From the NCBI GenBank assembly GCA_047639575.1, contig JBLIOB010000003.1, positions 1 to 56,127 on the forward strand: a stretch of 56,127 nt of DNA. The letters run 5' to 3'. Under the pieces are notes generated by a model. The model did not search any database. It saw only the letters and a list, made by a program, of their open reading frames with translations, and was not told the DNA's origin. Below are positions 40,743 to 50,410 of this stretch, in pieces (position 1 is the stretch's first letter; the number at the start of each line of letters is the position of its first letter). The position numbers and the translations under genes were made by a program. The stretch comes from JBLIOB01 sp047639575. GTDB lineage: Bacteria; Bacteroidota; Bacteroidia; Flavobacteriales_D; Parvicellaceae.

Positions 40743-42116
40743 ATGTCACACTCAACGGAACTCGGAACAGAACCAATAGGTAAGTTGCTATTTAAGCAAG
40801 CCCTTCCTGCTGCGATCGGGTTTATGGTGATGTCTCTGAATACTGTTGTAGACAGTATATATCTTGGAAACTTTATAGGTGAAGATGCTATTGGAGCAGT
40901 TACTTCGGTAACTACGCTAGTGTTTTTATTCGGATCTGTAGGAATGGCTATAGGTATGGGTGGATCCTCTATCGTGTCTCGGGCATTGGGAGAAGACAAT
41001 ATGGAAAAGGCTTCTTGGGCCTTAAACAACCAAGTTTCTTTGATGTTAATATTTATTGTAGCTATTGTAGGAATAGGCTATACCTTCGCAGAACCAATGG
41101 TATATGCGTTTGGAGGTAGAGGGAATATTTTTCCACTGGCATTAGATTATTTCAAAGTAGTATTAGTTGGTATCCCCTTTCTGGCTTGGGGAATGATGTG
41201 TAATAACAACATTAGGGCCGAGGGAAGAGCATCAATGGCGATGATGATTCTTCTAATTCCTTCCGTAATCAATATCATACTTGACGACATTTTCATTCGA
41301 GTTATGGGCGGGGGAATTGTCAGCGCTGGCTGGGCAACTTCGATTGCTTTTATACTAAGTACGGTTTTCACCTTCTATTTCTATTTCTCCAAACAGTCTG
41401 AGCTAAAATTCAATCTTGCTAAAATGAGATTGAAATGGAAGTATGTCTGGGAAATCGTGTCAATAGGAAGTGTTAGTTTAATTAGACAAGGATCAATTGC
41501 GATGTTGATGATTATTCTAAGCTGGTCTCTTTTTAAATATGGAGATAGGGATATATTAATAAGTAATGGAGGGGAGATCGCGTACAACTCTTACGGAGTA
41601 GCTTCAAGAATGGCCATGTTCGCATTCTTCCCGCTAATTGGGATTACCCAAGGTTTTATGCCAATTGCAGGATATAATTACGGGGCCAAACATTACGATA
41701 GAGTTCGATTAGTTATTAAGTATGCGATTATATCAGGAACTTTGATTGCAGCCATACTCTGCGCTATTTTATTATTGAGTTCAGAGTTGATACCGCGGAT
41801 GTTTTCAATGGGAGAGGAAACAATCGAGCATGGGTCTGATGCAATATTCTATGTGTTTATGGCTACCCCTCTTGTTATGCTGACTTTAGTTGGAAGTGGT
41901 TACTATCAGGCAATCGGGCGACCGTTACCGGCAATGCTGTTAACCTTAACGAAACAAACGTTCTTCTTGATTCCTGCCATATTTGTACTTTCTTCTTACT
42001 ATGGCTTAGATGGAATTTGGTATTCTTTTCCAGTAGCTGATGGATTGTCCGCTCTGGTATGCTGGTACTTCTTGGCTAAAGCCGCGAAGTTCTTGAGGAC
42101 GTCAAAATCACTCTAG
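40743..42116 (+). CDS. MATE-family multidrug/cation antiporter
   Basis: 457-residue inner-membrane transporter with twelve predicted helices in two homologous halves. The opening LLFKQALPAAIGFMVMSLNTVVDSIYLGNFIG, then GAVTSVTTLVFLFGSVGMAIGMGGSSIVSRALG, is typical of MATE proteins, and ISLIRQGSIAML and FFPLIGITQGFMPIAGYNYGAKHYDRV mark the second half. It exports drugs or metabolites using Na+ or H+. The MarR gene upstream suggests an MepR/MepA-like pair. The last 9 bases overlap the convergent gene. Confidence 0.92.
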   Translation: MSHSTELGTEPIGKLLFKQALPAAIGFMVMSLNTVVDSIYLGNFIGEDAIGAVTSVTTLVFLFGSVGMAIGMGGSSIVSRALGEDNMEKASWALNNQVSLMLIFIVAIVGIGYTFAEPMVYAFGGRGNIFPLALDYFKVVLVGIPFLAWGMMCNNNIRAEGRASMAMMILLIPSVINIILDDIFIRVMGGGIVSAGWATSIAFILSTVFTFYFYFSKQSELKFNLAKMRLKWKYVWEIVSIGSVSLIRQGSIAMLMIILSWSLFKYGDRDILISNGGEIAYNSYGVASRMAMFAFFPLIGITQGFMPIAGYNYGAKHYDRVRLVIKYAIISGTLIAAILCAILLLSSELIPRMFSMGEETIEHGSDAIFYVFMATPLVMLTLVGSGYYQAIGRPLPAMLLTLTKQTFFLIPAIFVLSSYYGLDGIWYSFPVADGLSALVCWYFLAKAAKFLRTSKSL

Positions 42117-43274
42117 TTGTTTTTCAATTTTTACAGGTTTTAATCGAAGCATATCTATGGTTAGCATAATCCATATGAAAATGCATGGCACTGCCTTTAA
42201 AACAAATGGTTTCACTAACCCCTCTTTAATAAATCCAGGAAAAATGTCTGTTGGGGATAATACCGTAAAAATGAAACAGAAAATAATCAACGTATATTCT
42301 AACCATCCTTTCTTGGAATATGAGAACCATAAAAAGGCAGCTACCACGGCAATTATAAATGTTGCCGACTCTGCTTTATGGTTGAAGATGATCACCCAAA
42401 TAGAGGCGCTTGCCAAGAACATGATTCGAAACCGCTGATCTATAAATGACTTGAGTTTAATAAGTGGCAACAAGAAAACTGCTCCACCAATTAACACAAC
42501 AGCTAGTTTATTTGGTTCCAAACCAAACCAAGAATCTAACCATCCAATTACTGATAAACCAGCGGAAGTTGAATGGTCGTGCTGTAGCATTTCTGCCCAG
42601 TTTTGATACTGCCAGATTAGGCCATCCCAACCGGTAATCACAATTGGAATGAACGCGAACAGCACAAACCAGCCAGCGGAATACAATAGGAATTTCCCTT
42701 TTTTGGGATACATAAGAAACATTGCAAAAGCGACTAATCCAAACAGTTTAATAAAAACGGTAAGCACTAATAACAGGGCTGCCATAGCAATGTGCTTCTT
42801 TTCAAATGACTGGTAGGCCAAAAGGAATAGCCCTATTATCATCACATTACATTGTGAGTTTTGCATGGAGGTGAATAGTTCCATGAGAACGAATAGCCAA
42901 AAGAATATTCGCAGTCTGTTATTGGGGAAAGTAAAATTCCTTAGACCTAAAAACAGAATAAAAACATTGATTAAGTTCCAGCAAAGAAGGCCTGCCCAGT
43001 CAGGCATCCAAGCAATCGACCCCATCATTAAACTGAATGACGGGCTGTATTTGTAGAGGTCCCAAAAGTCGTGTGGATAGGCAATGTAAAGATCTGTTCC
43101 ATTAACTAAGTGGAAAAACGATTCTTTAAATATGATGTAGTTATTGTAATGGGAAAATACACTATTACCATTTTCCCTAGGAGGAATATTAAATACTTGG
43201 ATTGTAACAGCCACGGCTATTAAAACCAGTATTGCAAGTATTGTGAATTGGTATTTTTTGCTATTGGTTTTCAA
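42108..43274 (-). CDS. GT87-like (DUF2029) polytopic membrane glycosyltransferase
   Basis: 388-residue polytopic membrane protein with about ten hydrophobic helices. After the first helix comes a long loop with ENGNSVFSHYNNYIIFKES and LVNGTDLYIAYP, then DLYKYSPSFSLMMG, which matches the DUF2029/GT87 family of GT-C enzymes using polyprenyl-phosphate sugars in the periplasm (PimE-like). Substrate unknown. It is convergent with the MATE gene (9-base overlap) and 19 bases downstream of the barrel protein gene, so may be the last gene of that minus-strand unit. Confidence 0.7.
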   Translation of the reverse strand: MKTNSKKYQFTILAILVLIAVAVTIQVFNIPPRENGNSVFSHYNNYIIFKESFFHLVNGTDLYIAYPHDFWDLYKYSPSFSLMMGSIAWMPDWAGLLCWNLINVFILFLGLRNFTFPNNRLRIFFWLFVLMELFTSMQNSQCNVMIIGLFLLAYQSFEKKHIAMAALLLVLTVFIKLFGLVAFAMFLMYPKKGKFLLYSAGWFVLFAFIPIVITGWDGLIWQYQNWAEMLQHDHSTSAGLSVIGWLDSWFGLEPNKLAVVLIGGAVFLLPLIKLKSFIDQRFRIMFLASASIWVIIFNHKAESATFIIAVVAAFLWFSYSKKGWLEYTLIIFCFIFTVLSPTDIFPGFIKEGLVKPFVLKAVPCIFIWIMLTIDMLRLKPVKIEKQLE

Positions 43275-43293
43275 ACCGAATCAAAGAAACGAT

Positions 43294-45435
43294 TTAAAAT
43301 TTAATTCGAAGTTGAAGACGAACATCGGTTTTAGTATTTCCTTGAATTAGGTCATTTCCAGATCCTATTTCGTCTATGTTATTGATGTGCCATTGAGCCC
43401 ATCTTAACCACAAGTCAACACCTCGCCTAACTCGATATCGAGCTGTTAAATAAGTTCTTGTTCCTGTTCTATAATAAGCTGGAATTGAAAAGAAGTAAAG
43501 AACATCATTCTCGTATGCGTACACTCTTGCATCATAGGAATCAGTTTCGAATAATGCATATCTAAAAGAAAAGGAAAGATTGCTGCTTAATGGTTTGTAA
43601 AGGATGTCTTGGTAGACCAAGTATCCTTGTTCCTTCTCCGAATTACCTCGTTGGAAATTAACCAATTCAACTCTGTTTCTTAATGTGAAAGAAGGAGATA
43701 CTTTATAACTAATGTTGAATCTGTAGTTCGTTTGTTTTTTAGCAACAATGAAATCAATATCATCTAAATCTTCTTCCGTGTTGATTGGCTTCTCCCTGCT
43801 TCTTACTCGGCCATACATCACCAATTTTTTACTAGGCTTATACTGGAATTGAACCAAGTAATCATATCCTGAAGTTCCTGGTTGATCTACTCCGAACTTC
43901 ATCCATGGAAATCTAAATTGATCCATGTATGCATTAAACAAAAACTTCTTTCCCTTAGATAACCGAAGTCCAAGCATTAGTCCAGTTTCGTTTTGGCTTC
44001 TACTGCTTTCGGCAAAAGCATTACTCAAATTATTCTGGAAATCTCGATCATATTTTCGATAAACAACTGACAGTGCCACTTTAGGATCTAATGAAATCAG
44101 AGCTCCATGAATCTGCGCCATTCCACCGTTTGCACTACGAGCAACTTCTCCATAGAAATTAAAATTCCTGACCAAGAAATTGTAATCAGCTCCAAAGGTG
44201 GTGTTTTGATTGGAGTTAAAATCAAACTGATTATAAATGGATAAATTACGCTCCACCTTAGCATTGTAATTAGAGTGCAAGCCAGTGAATCCGATCTTCA
44301 ATTTTCTAGTCTTGTATTGAACATTACCCCCGACATGAGTTTCTCCAATCGCGCCTTTGTCTTCAAATTCACTAGGTGTACGATGTAGTCCCGTTTGCTG
44401 GAATGATGTGATGGTTGGTCCATCAAATGTGCTGGTTGTATCATCGAAATTAATATTTGCATCAATCTTCTTAAAGGATCCAAAAGCAGTGAATTCAAAG
44501 TCTCCGAACTTCAATGTTGTACCGGCTCCTCTTAAGAATCTGTTTTCATCAACCGAGGCATACGGCCTTAATCCCGCAGCGTTTCTTTTAGAAGACATTA
44601 CATCCGCACTTTTCCCAAATGCTAATCCACTCCAGCAAACTAACCCTTGTCCGAATTGAGCATGATAATCACCTATGGCTAATGATTTTAATTTTCCAAA
44701 CCCTTTCAAATAAAAGTGAGCAGAATAATAATCAAATCCATTCTTTTGGTTTCCCGCAAACACTTGTTCTCCAGCATCTTTCTCAGTTGTAACGCCAAAG
44801 CTTACATTGTTTCTAAATTTAAATCGGTAACGAGCATATAGCTTATCAGGGCTTCCAGCATATCTTTTATTCGGACTTGCCGCTAATGTCGAATCGTCAA
44901 TAGGAGAGTAGCCGACTTGCTCTTCGAGTACTCTTGAATAGCGTAAAAAGAAATCGTTGCTGCTGTTCTTAATCATTTCACCAATGGAAATATTAGGAGA
45001 GTATAGATCTACGTTAACAGCTATAAATGGAAGGACATTTTTGATTGTGGCCATATCCCAACCTCGAACTGCTTGTAATTCGTAAATGGAAATTAATTTT
45101 CCGTTTAAATCGATGTGTTCAAAAAGGGCATTGATTTGTACATCAGTTATCATTTTTAACTGACGTAACTCTTCTTCGTTCTTCGGGTTGTTAATGTTTA
45201 CCGGGTGATCATAAATGTAAGAGAGGTAATCAAAGAGGGTAGTGAAATCAATACTTTCATCATCTTCTTCTAAATTCTCCGCAATTGATTCAATCAGCTG
45301 TTCTAGCATGTTGAATTTCTGCTGCTCGTTTTTTTCCTTCGCACCCGGAGGGTCACCTTCCTTAGCTTCCTGACCGAATCCAATCATAGGAAGCAGCAAG
45401 ATCAGAAATACAATATGTAGTGCTTTCAATTTCAC
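43294..45435 (-). CDS. Helix-hairpin-helix domain outer-membrane beta-barrel protein
   Basis: 713 residues with a signal peptide (1-21, ending FGQE). The N-terminal periplasmic part (about 70-145) has two HHH-like units (HPVNINNPKNEEELRQL and SIYELQAVRGWDMATI). The remaining 550 residues alternate aromatic and polar strands typical of an outer-membrane barrel and end in a strand closing with KF. Similar HHH-barrel proteins are common in Bacteroidota; to my knowledge their function is unknown. The start overlaps the PorV/PorQ-like gene by 4 bases, so the two are translationally coupled and probably work together in the envelope. Confidence 0.78.
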   Translation of the reverse strand: MKLKALHIVFLILLLPMIGFGQEAKEGDPPGAKEKNEQQKFNMLEQLIESIAENLEEDDESIDFTTLFDYLSYIYDHPVNINNPKNEEELRQLKMITDVQINALFEHIDLNGKLISIYELQAVRGWDMATIKNVLPFIAVNVDLYSPNISIGEMIKNSSNDFFLRYSRVLEEQVGYSPIDDSTLAASPNKRYAGSPDKLYARYRFKFRNNVSFGVTTEKDAGEQVFAGNQKNGFDYYSAHFYLKGFGKLKSLAIGDYHAQFGQGLVCWSGLAFGKSADVMSSKRNAAGLRPYASVDENRFLRGAGTTLKFGDFEFTAFGSFKKIDANINFDDTTSTFDGPTITSFQQTGLHRTPSEFEDKGAIGETHVGGNVQYKTRKLKIGFTGLHSNYNAKVERNLSIYNQFDFNSNQNTTFGADYNFLVRNFNFYGEVARSANGGMAQIHGALISLDPKVALSVVYRKYDRDFQNNLSNAFAESSRSQNETGLMLGLRLSKGKKFLFNAYMDQFRFPWMKFGVDQPGTSGYDYLVQFQYKPSKKLVMYGRVRSREKPINTEEDLDDIDFIVAKKQTNYRFNISYKVSPSFTLRNRVELVNFQRGNSEKEQGYLVYQDILYKPLSSNLSFSFRYALFETDSYDARVYAYENDVLYFFSIPAYYRTGTRTYLTARYRVRRGVDLWLRWAQWHINNIDEIGSGNDLIQGNTKTDVRLQLRIKF

Positions 45436-46250
45436 TTCTTGTTAAAGTCAAAAGAAAGAGAAACCTGTGGGCTAAATCCAAGTACTTGATGATACGTACT
45501 CGCAATGTCTGCTCGAAACGAATCGAATTTCATTCCAAATCCAAAAGCGATTATATTCGGATTAGTAGCAACACCACCTCGGATGTACAGTTTTTCACCG
45601 GGCATATACTCAATACCAACCCTTACGATTCCATCAAATTCAATGTCTTTTTCAGCTTCAGCGGTTATCAATAATTTATCTGAGAATTGATATCCGGCTC
45701 CAAATCTCATAATAGTTGGGATTCGCTCATCGTTGTATTCGTTAAGCTTCGTTTTAGTTGGATTGAAAATGTGAACTCCGATCGTTAACTCTTCCGTAAC
45801 TCGTGCCTGAATTCCAGCTTCAACTGTCAATGCCGAACTAGATCCGTAATTACCGCCTAAACGTAATGAATGAAAGTTTGCTTGAACGCCCGCAGAAATT
45901 TTATCATTCAATTTCATCCCGTAAGCTAATCCAACTTTGTTTTCCTTGTATTGTGACCAACCAAAGCCTGAATAATTCAGCCCAAAAGTTCCACCTTTAA
46001 AAGGAACGGCAACGGATGCTCCCATTTGATTTAATTCCTTGATGGCAAATCTATTTTCGAAATAGACTCCTGCCGTTGCATTTTCCAGCCAACCTAAACC
46101 ACCTTGATTGTGGTGAGTAGACCAAACATCATACAACGTTACAGAGGAATGTGCCATGCCGGCACTACGTGCTCCTAAATGCCAGTTTTCGTTGCCAGCA
46201 AAGGAGAATAAAGGGAGAGAGATTACGAGGTAGAGTAGTATATTCTTCAT
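45432..46250 (-). CDS. PorV/PorQ-like outer-membrane barrel protein
   Basis: 272 residues with a signal peptide (1-18). The mature N-terminus NWHLGARSAGMAHSSVTLYDVWSTHHNQGGLG resembles the PorV/PorQ/UPF0164 type of FadL-like barrels, with the typical SAGMA and N-Q-GGL elements. The rest is amphipathic beta-strand sequence. PorV and PorQ are shuttle or attachment proteins of T9SS; this gene is only a relative and a T9SS role is not shown. It precedes the HHH-barrel gene with a 4-base overlap and has its own promoter. Confidence 0.7.
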   Translation of the reverse strand: MKNILLYLVISLPLFSFAGNENWHLGARSAGMAHSSVTLYDVWSTHHNQGGLGWLENATAGVYFENRFAIKELNQMGASVAVPFKGGTFGLNYSGFGWSQYKENKVGLAYGMKLNDKISAGVQANFHSLRLGGNYGSSSALTVEAGIQARVTEELTIGVHIFNPTKTKLNEYNDERIPTIMRFGAGYQFSDKLLITAEAEKDIEFDGIVRVGIEYMPGEKLYIRGGVATNPNIIAFGFGMKFDSFRADIASTYHQVLGFSPQVSLSFDFNKK

Positions 46251-46257
46251 TCGGTGT

Positions 46258-46288
46258 TTAAAGTACGAATAAGGGCATACGTAGGCAA
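46258..46288 (-). promoter_or_regulatory. Promoter of the PorV-like/HHH-barrel unit
   Basis: Minus strand: TTTTTG with TTG at 46288-46286 and TACTTTAA at 46265-46258, separated by 20 bases. The -7 element matches TAnnTT and lacks the final TG. The start codon is 8 bases downstream, again a short leader. Confidence 0.5.
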
Positions 46289-46294
46289 AAATAA

Positions 46295-49200
46295 CTAGCG
46301 AAGAATGTGCACTTTTCTTGTTTCAGACAATCCATTATCATTATTGATTAGAAGGATGTACTGTCCTGAACTAATCTGATCAATATTTAACCGATGCATA
46401 TTGGAGGTGAATTGATCCGTTAAAACGATTCTACCCAATTGATCCATTAATTTAATTTGATAAGAGCTAGATTTCGAAACCTCTAAAGTGAAATAAGTAT
46501 CTGATGGGTTAGGGTAGACTGATAATACCCCAAAATTATTTTCAATTAATCCGATGCTAAGAACATTAGCGCAGGCTGATGTGTCTGTACAAAATCCATC
46601 ATCAATAATTACTGCGTACGAGCCATTAGCTGTTGCCGTGTACGATTGATTGGTTGCCCCAGGAATGGGAACGAATCCAGAATTACAATCAATCCATTGA
46701 TAGGAAACTCCATTTTGATTTGCGGTTAGTACCGCTCCAGTTTGAGTGATCGAAGAATCAATATTTACGATTGTCAAGTCGATGGTAATTACACTATCGC
46801 AGCCAGCTGCATTAGCTAAAGTATCGTAGTAAATTCCTGAGCTAGTGTATAACGAACCAGCAGTAGAGACGTATTCGAAACAGCTGATTTCAGTAATCGA
46901 GTCATTAGAATTGACACATGGAAGCTCCAATAATGAATAGCAATTTGTTATAGCGATGCATCCATTTGCATCGGTAGCTTCAAGCATATAGTTTCCAGCG
47001 CAAAGATTAGAAATGGTATCTGAAGTATCAAAAGGAGCTCCAGTACAGTCCATCCAGACATAAATATAAGGTGCATTTCCTCCGGTAATATCGGCTTGCA
47101 TGATACCGTTACAAGTTCCAAAGTCGGGAGATTGAACTAAATCAATACTTGCAAACATCGGAGATGGATTAGTTAATTGAATCGAATCTGAAATACTACA
47201 TCCGATACTATCTATAACACTCACATAAACCCAACTTCCGCATAAACTATCGGCAGTTAAACCGCTGTCTCCATTAGACCATGAATAGATATTCGATCCC
47301 ATTCCACCTGATGCAATTATAGTAGCTGTGCCATTACAACTTATGGCACAGTTGGGTTCAGTGCTTGAGATTGTTCCTGCGAGATTACAATCCAATTCTA
47401 GTAACGAATAACAAGTAGTAGAAACAGTACATCCGTTTGCATCCGTAACCTCCACATAATAATCTCCTTCGCATGCCCCGATATAGTCAGGTCCAATTAC
47501 ACCTGTAAATCCAAAGGTGCAGTCATTCCATATATAACTATAAGCACCGGTTCCGCCAGACGCGAAAGCTTCCATTTCTCCATTACACTGGCTCGGCCAA
47601 GGTACTTGTTGTTCAAAAATACTAGCTGAAAGTGGAGGTGGGTCTAATATACTTACGGAATCGATGATCGTGCAACCTGCGCTATCAGTAACGGTTACCG
47701 TATAAGTACCTGCGCAAAGGTTTGTAGCTGTAGGTCCAAAGTCTCCATTGCTCCAAGTGCATGCGCTAACTGGACCAATATTTCCTGAGAATGACATAGT
47801 TGCAGAGCCATTGCAATCTCCAAAGCAAAGCGGTGAAGTGGTACTTACAATAGAAGTTGAAATAGTGCAAATTACTCCAGCATTAATTACTACTGATGTG
47901 CAAGATTCACATCCATTCACATCTTGAACGCATATATTGTAACTTCCAGGTGCCAATCCTGAAAAAGTACCTGAAGCTTGCCAAGTTATTCCGTCAATAG
48001 AATACTGATAAGGTGGAGTTCCAGTCGTTCCAGAAGAATAAATAATTCCGTCATTTGAACCAGAAAATGACTCGTCAAATGTTGAGTCATTCAATATTGA
48101 AACAGTGCCTCCGGGTAAAATGCCTTCACTTCCTGTTACTTGACAACCGTTTGCGTCTTCAATAATGGTGCAGTATGTTCCCGGGCAAAGACCTGTAAAT
48201 AAGTTACTTGATTGAAATGTGACACCACAATCGGCTGAGTGTGAGTAAGGAGGAGTACCTCCTGCTGCAAGGAGCTCTAATGAGCCATCGCACAACCCTG
48301 AGCAAGATTCGTTATTTACGTTAAATGATAAGCTAAGTAATGAAGGTTCAGCTAGCGTAAGGTTCACGGATGCAAATTGCCAACATCCATACGAGTCGTC
48401 AATAAAAAATTGGTGAGACCCCGAACAAAGACCATTAAATGTAATGGTGCTATCTCGATGAGGAATCAATCCAGCCCAAATACCATTATCGTACACAGAA
48501 TAGGGGCCAGGAGCAATGAGTGGCGAGCTAGAACCATTTAAAATTCCTATTTCTATAACTCCGTCACAATTCCCAAAACATGAAACTGGAGAACTAAAAG
48601 CGATGTTAGGGATAACTTCAGTATAACAATCACTTAATGGATCAGCAATACAAGATGCTGTAACTATTTGGCCGATATTATCCATAACTGTTATACTTTC
48701 AAAAGGCATGCATCCATTATCAATAGGATTACCAGGGGAACTCAACCACGTTGCACCAAGGTTCCAGCTATATTGTAAAGGCAAAGCATCACCAAAAGCA
48801 ACAACATTATCAAATGCAATAGTAGACAGGCAAGGAACTTGATCTGCAACACATGTAACAGAAAGAATTGCGGCTGCTGCTCCAACACCAGCGCCACAGC
48901 TTCCACCTGCGCCACCACCTAAAACTCCATCTCCCGTTCCAGAACCGCACAAACATCCGTAACCACCACCAGCCAATAAACACGTATCTCCTGAAGAATT
49001 AATTACAAAACCTTCATAATTACCCGGGCATACTGCTGGAAATGTATAAGAAGTGTCTGTGGCAGAACCAATAAACGAATAAGTATTAGCGCTGCTTATA
49101 GCTACAAATGTGTACGGTGGATTTCCCCCTGTTGAATTTATAGTTAATGTGCCATCGCAACCTGCGTAAGTTGTTTCATCAGTTGCACTCATGAATATGG

Positions 49201-50410
49201 AAGTTGGACAGTTATTAGCTGGCATAAATCCAATAATTGTGTCCAGACAGATAGTACAGCCGTTTATGTCCATGACACAAACAGTATGAGTTCCAGTGTC
49301 TAACCCAGTAAAAGTGCCTGACCCTTGATAGACACCTCCATTAATATTGTAGGTATACCCGGGGGCACCTCCAGATCCAGAAAGATCAATTTCACCATCC
49401 AGCGAAGTAGTGTTGGTTGAGTTGGTGACGGAATTGAAAGAAAAGTCAAGGACTGGTGGTTCGGTAACAATGATATTTGTTATCGGACCTTGGTTGTGAC
49501 CACAGCCATTTCCGGCACCCCATACTTCATATTGGCCTGGGCACACTCCATAAAATGTCGCGTATTCCAAAACTCCTGGATTACTTACAACACCAATAAT
49601 TTGAATGGGAATGTCGAAACCCGGTCCACCACCAGAAGATAAATACAATTCCAATCCGGAGCTTAATTCGTCTCCAAAAAAGTAATAGCTTATTTCAATT
49701 TCGGCATCACACATTCCATTGCAGGTTATAGGAACTACACTACTTGAATTGGGTGCTGGAGGTGCAGCACATGGACCAATAAAATTACAAGGACCACTCA
49801 CCATTTGTCCAATTGCATCCATTACCTGGATGTTTCCGGTATATCCTTCATAGGTGATAATGCAGCTGCTTGAAGTCCAGCCTATTCCATCAAAGTTATA
49901 TTGATAAGGAGGAACTCCACCTGAAACTGTGGCGCAATGATTCGCACCGGGCATAGTTATACACCCGCAATAATGTCCACAATCATCAATTATCAAAGGC
50001 GGAGGCAATGCTGCTCCTACCGTTGCTCCACATGCGCTTCCAGCTCCGCCACCTAATTGTCCACAACCGGTTCCTGAACCACAGCCGCATCCATAACCGC
50101 CTCCTGCTAAAATACAAGTGTCGCCTAGAGAATTAATGATGAAACCTTCATATGCTCCTGGGCAAATTCCAAAAAATAGGTGGGAAGTGTCGGTACCTGA
50201 GCCAAGATAAGAATACGTGTTTCCTGAACTTACAGCAACAAAAGTATAAGGAGGTGTTCCTCCAGTTGTATTAATTGTTAACGTACCATCGCATGCTCCA
50301 TAATTCAGCTCATCAGTCACTGACATGTAAACCGATGTTGGGCAACCTGTTGCCGAATTTGGTCCTCCTACAAGAAAAAAGTTTGGCCATCCTCCACAAT
50401 TACCTTCCAC
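46295..50410 (-). CDS. C-terminal fragment of a giant SprB-repeat, T9SS type-A surface protein
   Basis: Open frame of 1371 codons without a signal peptide or credible start (its first usable codon is a GTG inside a conserved module). It contains two ~108-residue Cys/Gly modules (50021-50344 and 48887-49210) and several SprB-type repeats (SCFGNCDGVIEI, SCSGLCDGSLEL, LCFGDCNGSATM, NCAISCNGTATI, each followed by an ASGG and an LCAGTY-like element). The last 80 residues are a T9SS type-A sorting domain (LSVYPNPSDTYFTLEV, LMDQLGRIV, SSGQYILLI, KVHILR). It lies in the same reading phase as the signal-peptide fragment at 50483-51271, from which it is separated by two stops. Most likely one broken gene. 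Confidence 0.8.
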   Translation of the reverse strand: MEGNCGGWPNFFLVGGPNSATGCPTSVYMSVTDELNYGACDGTLTINTTGGTPPYTFVAVSSGNTYSYLGSGTDTSHLFFGICPGAYEGFIINSLGDTCILAGGGYGCGCGSGTGCGQLGGGAGSACGATVGAALPPPLIIDDCGHYCGCITMPGANHCATVSGGVPPYQYNFDGIGWTSSSCIITYEGYTGNIQVMDAIGQMVSGPCNFIGPCAAPPAPNSSSVVPITCNGMCDAEIEISYYFFGDELSSGLELYLSSGGGPGFDIPIQIIGVVSNPGVLEYATFYGVCPGQYEVWGAGNGCGHNQGPITNIIVTEPPVLDFSFNSVTNSTNTTSLDGEIDLSGSGGAPGYTYNINGGVYQGSGTFTGLDTGTHTVCVMDINGCTICLDTIIGFMPANNCPTSIFMSATDETTYAGCDGTLTINSTGGNPPYTFVAISSANTYSFIGSATDTSYTFPAVCPGNYEGFVINSSGDTCLLAGGGYGCLCGSGTGDGVLGGGAGGSCGAGVGAAAAILSVTCVADQVPCLSTIAFDNVVAFGDALPLQYSWNLGATWLSSPGNPIDNGCMPFESITVMDNIGQIVTASCIADPLSDCYTEVIPNIAFSSPVSCFGNCDGVIEIGILNGSSSPLIAPGPYSVYDNGIWAGLIPHRDSTITFNGLCSGSHQFFIDDSYGCWQFASVNLTLAEPSLLSLSFNVNNESCSGLCDGSLELLAAGGTPPYSHSADCGVTFQSSNLFTGLCPGTYCTIIEDANGCQVTGSEGILPGGTVSILNDSTFDESFSGSNDGIIYSSGTTGTPPYQYSIDGITWQASGTFSGLAPGSYNICVQDVNGCESCTSVVINAGVICTISTSIVSTTSPLCFGDCNGSATMSFSGNIGPVSACTWSNGDFGPTATNLCAGTYTVTVTDSAGCTIIDSVSILDPPPLSASIFEQQVPWPSQCNGEMEAFASGGTGAYSYIWNDCTFGFTGVIGPDYIGACEGDYYVEVTDANGCTVSTTCYSLLELDCNLAGTISSTEPNCAISCNGTATIIASGGMGSNIYSWSNGDSGLTADSLCGSWVYVSVIDSIGCSISDSIQLTNPSPMFASIDLVQSPDFGTCNGIMQADITGGNAPYIYVWMDCTGAPFDTSDTISNLCAGNYMLEATDANGCIAITNCYSLLELPCVNSNDSITEISCFEYVSTAGSLYTSSGIYYDTLANAAGCDSVITIDLTIVNIDSSITQTGAVLTANQNGVSYQWIDCNSGFVPIPGATNQSYTATANGSYAVIIDDGFCTDTSACANVLSIGLIENNFGVLSVYPNPSDTYFTLEVSKSSSYQIKLMDQLGRIVLTDQFTSNMHRLNIDQISSGQYILLINNDNGLSETRKVHILR

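Noticed and set aside
42157..42438. 93-residue plus-strand frame under the GT87-like gene
   Set aside because: Antisense shadow of a clear membrane-protein gene on the minus strand; no family features.
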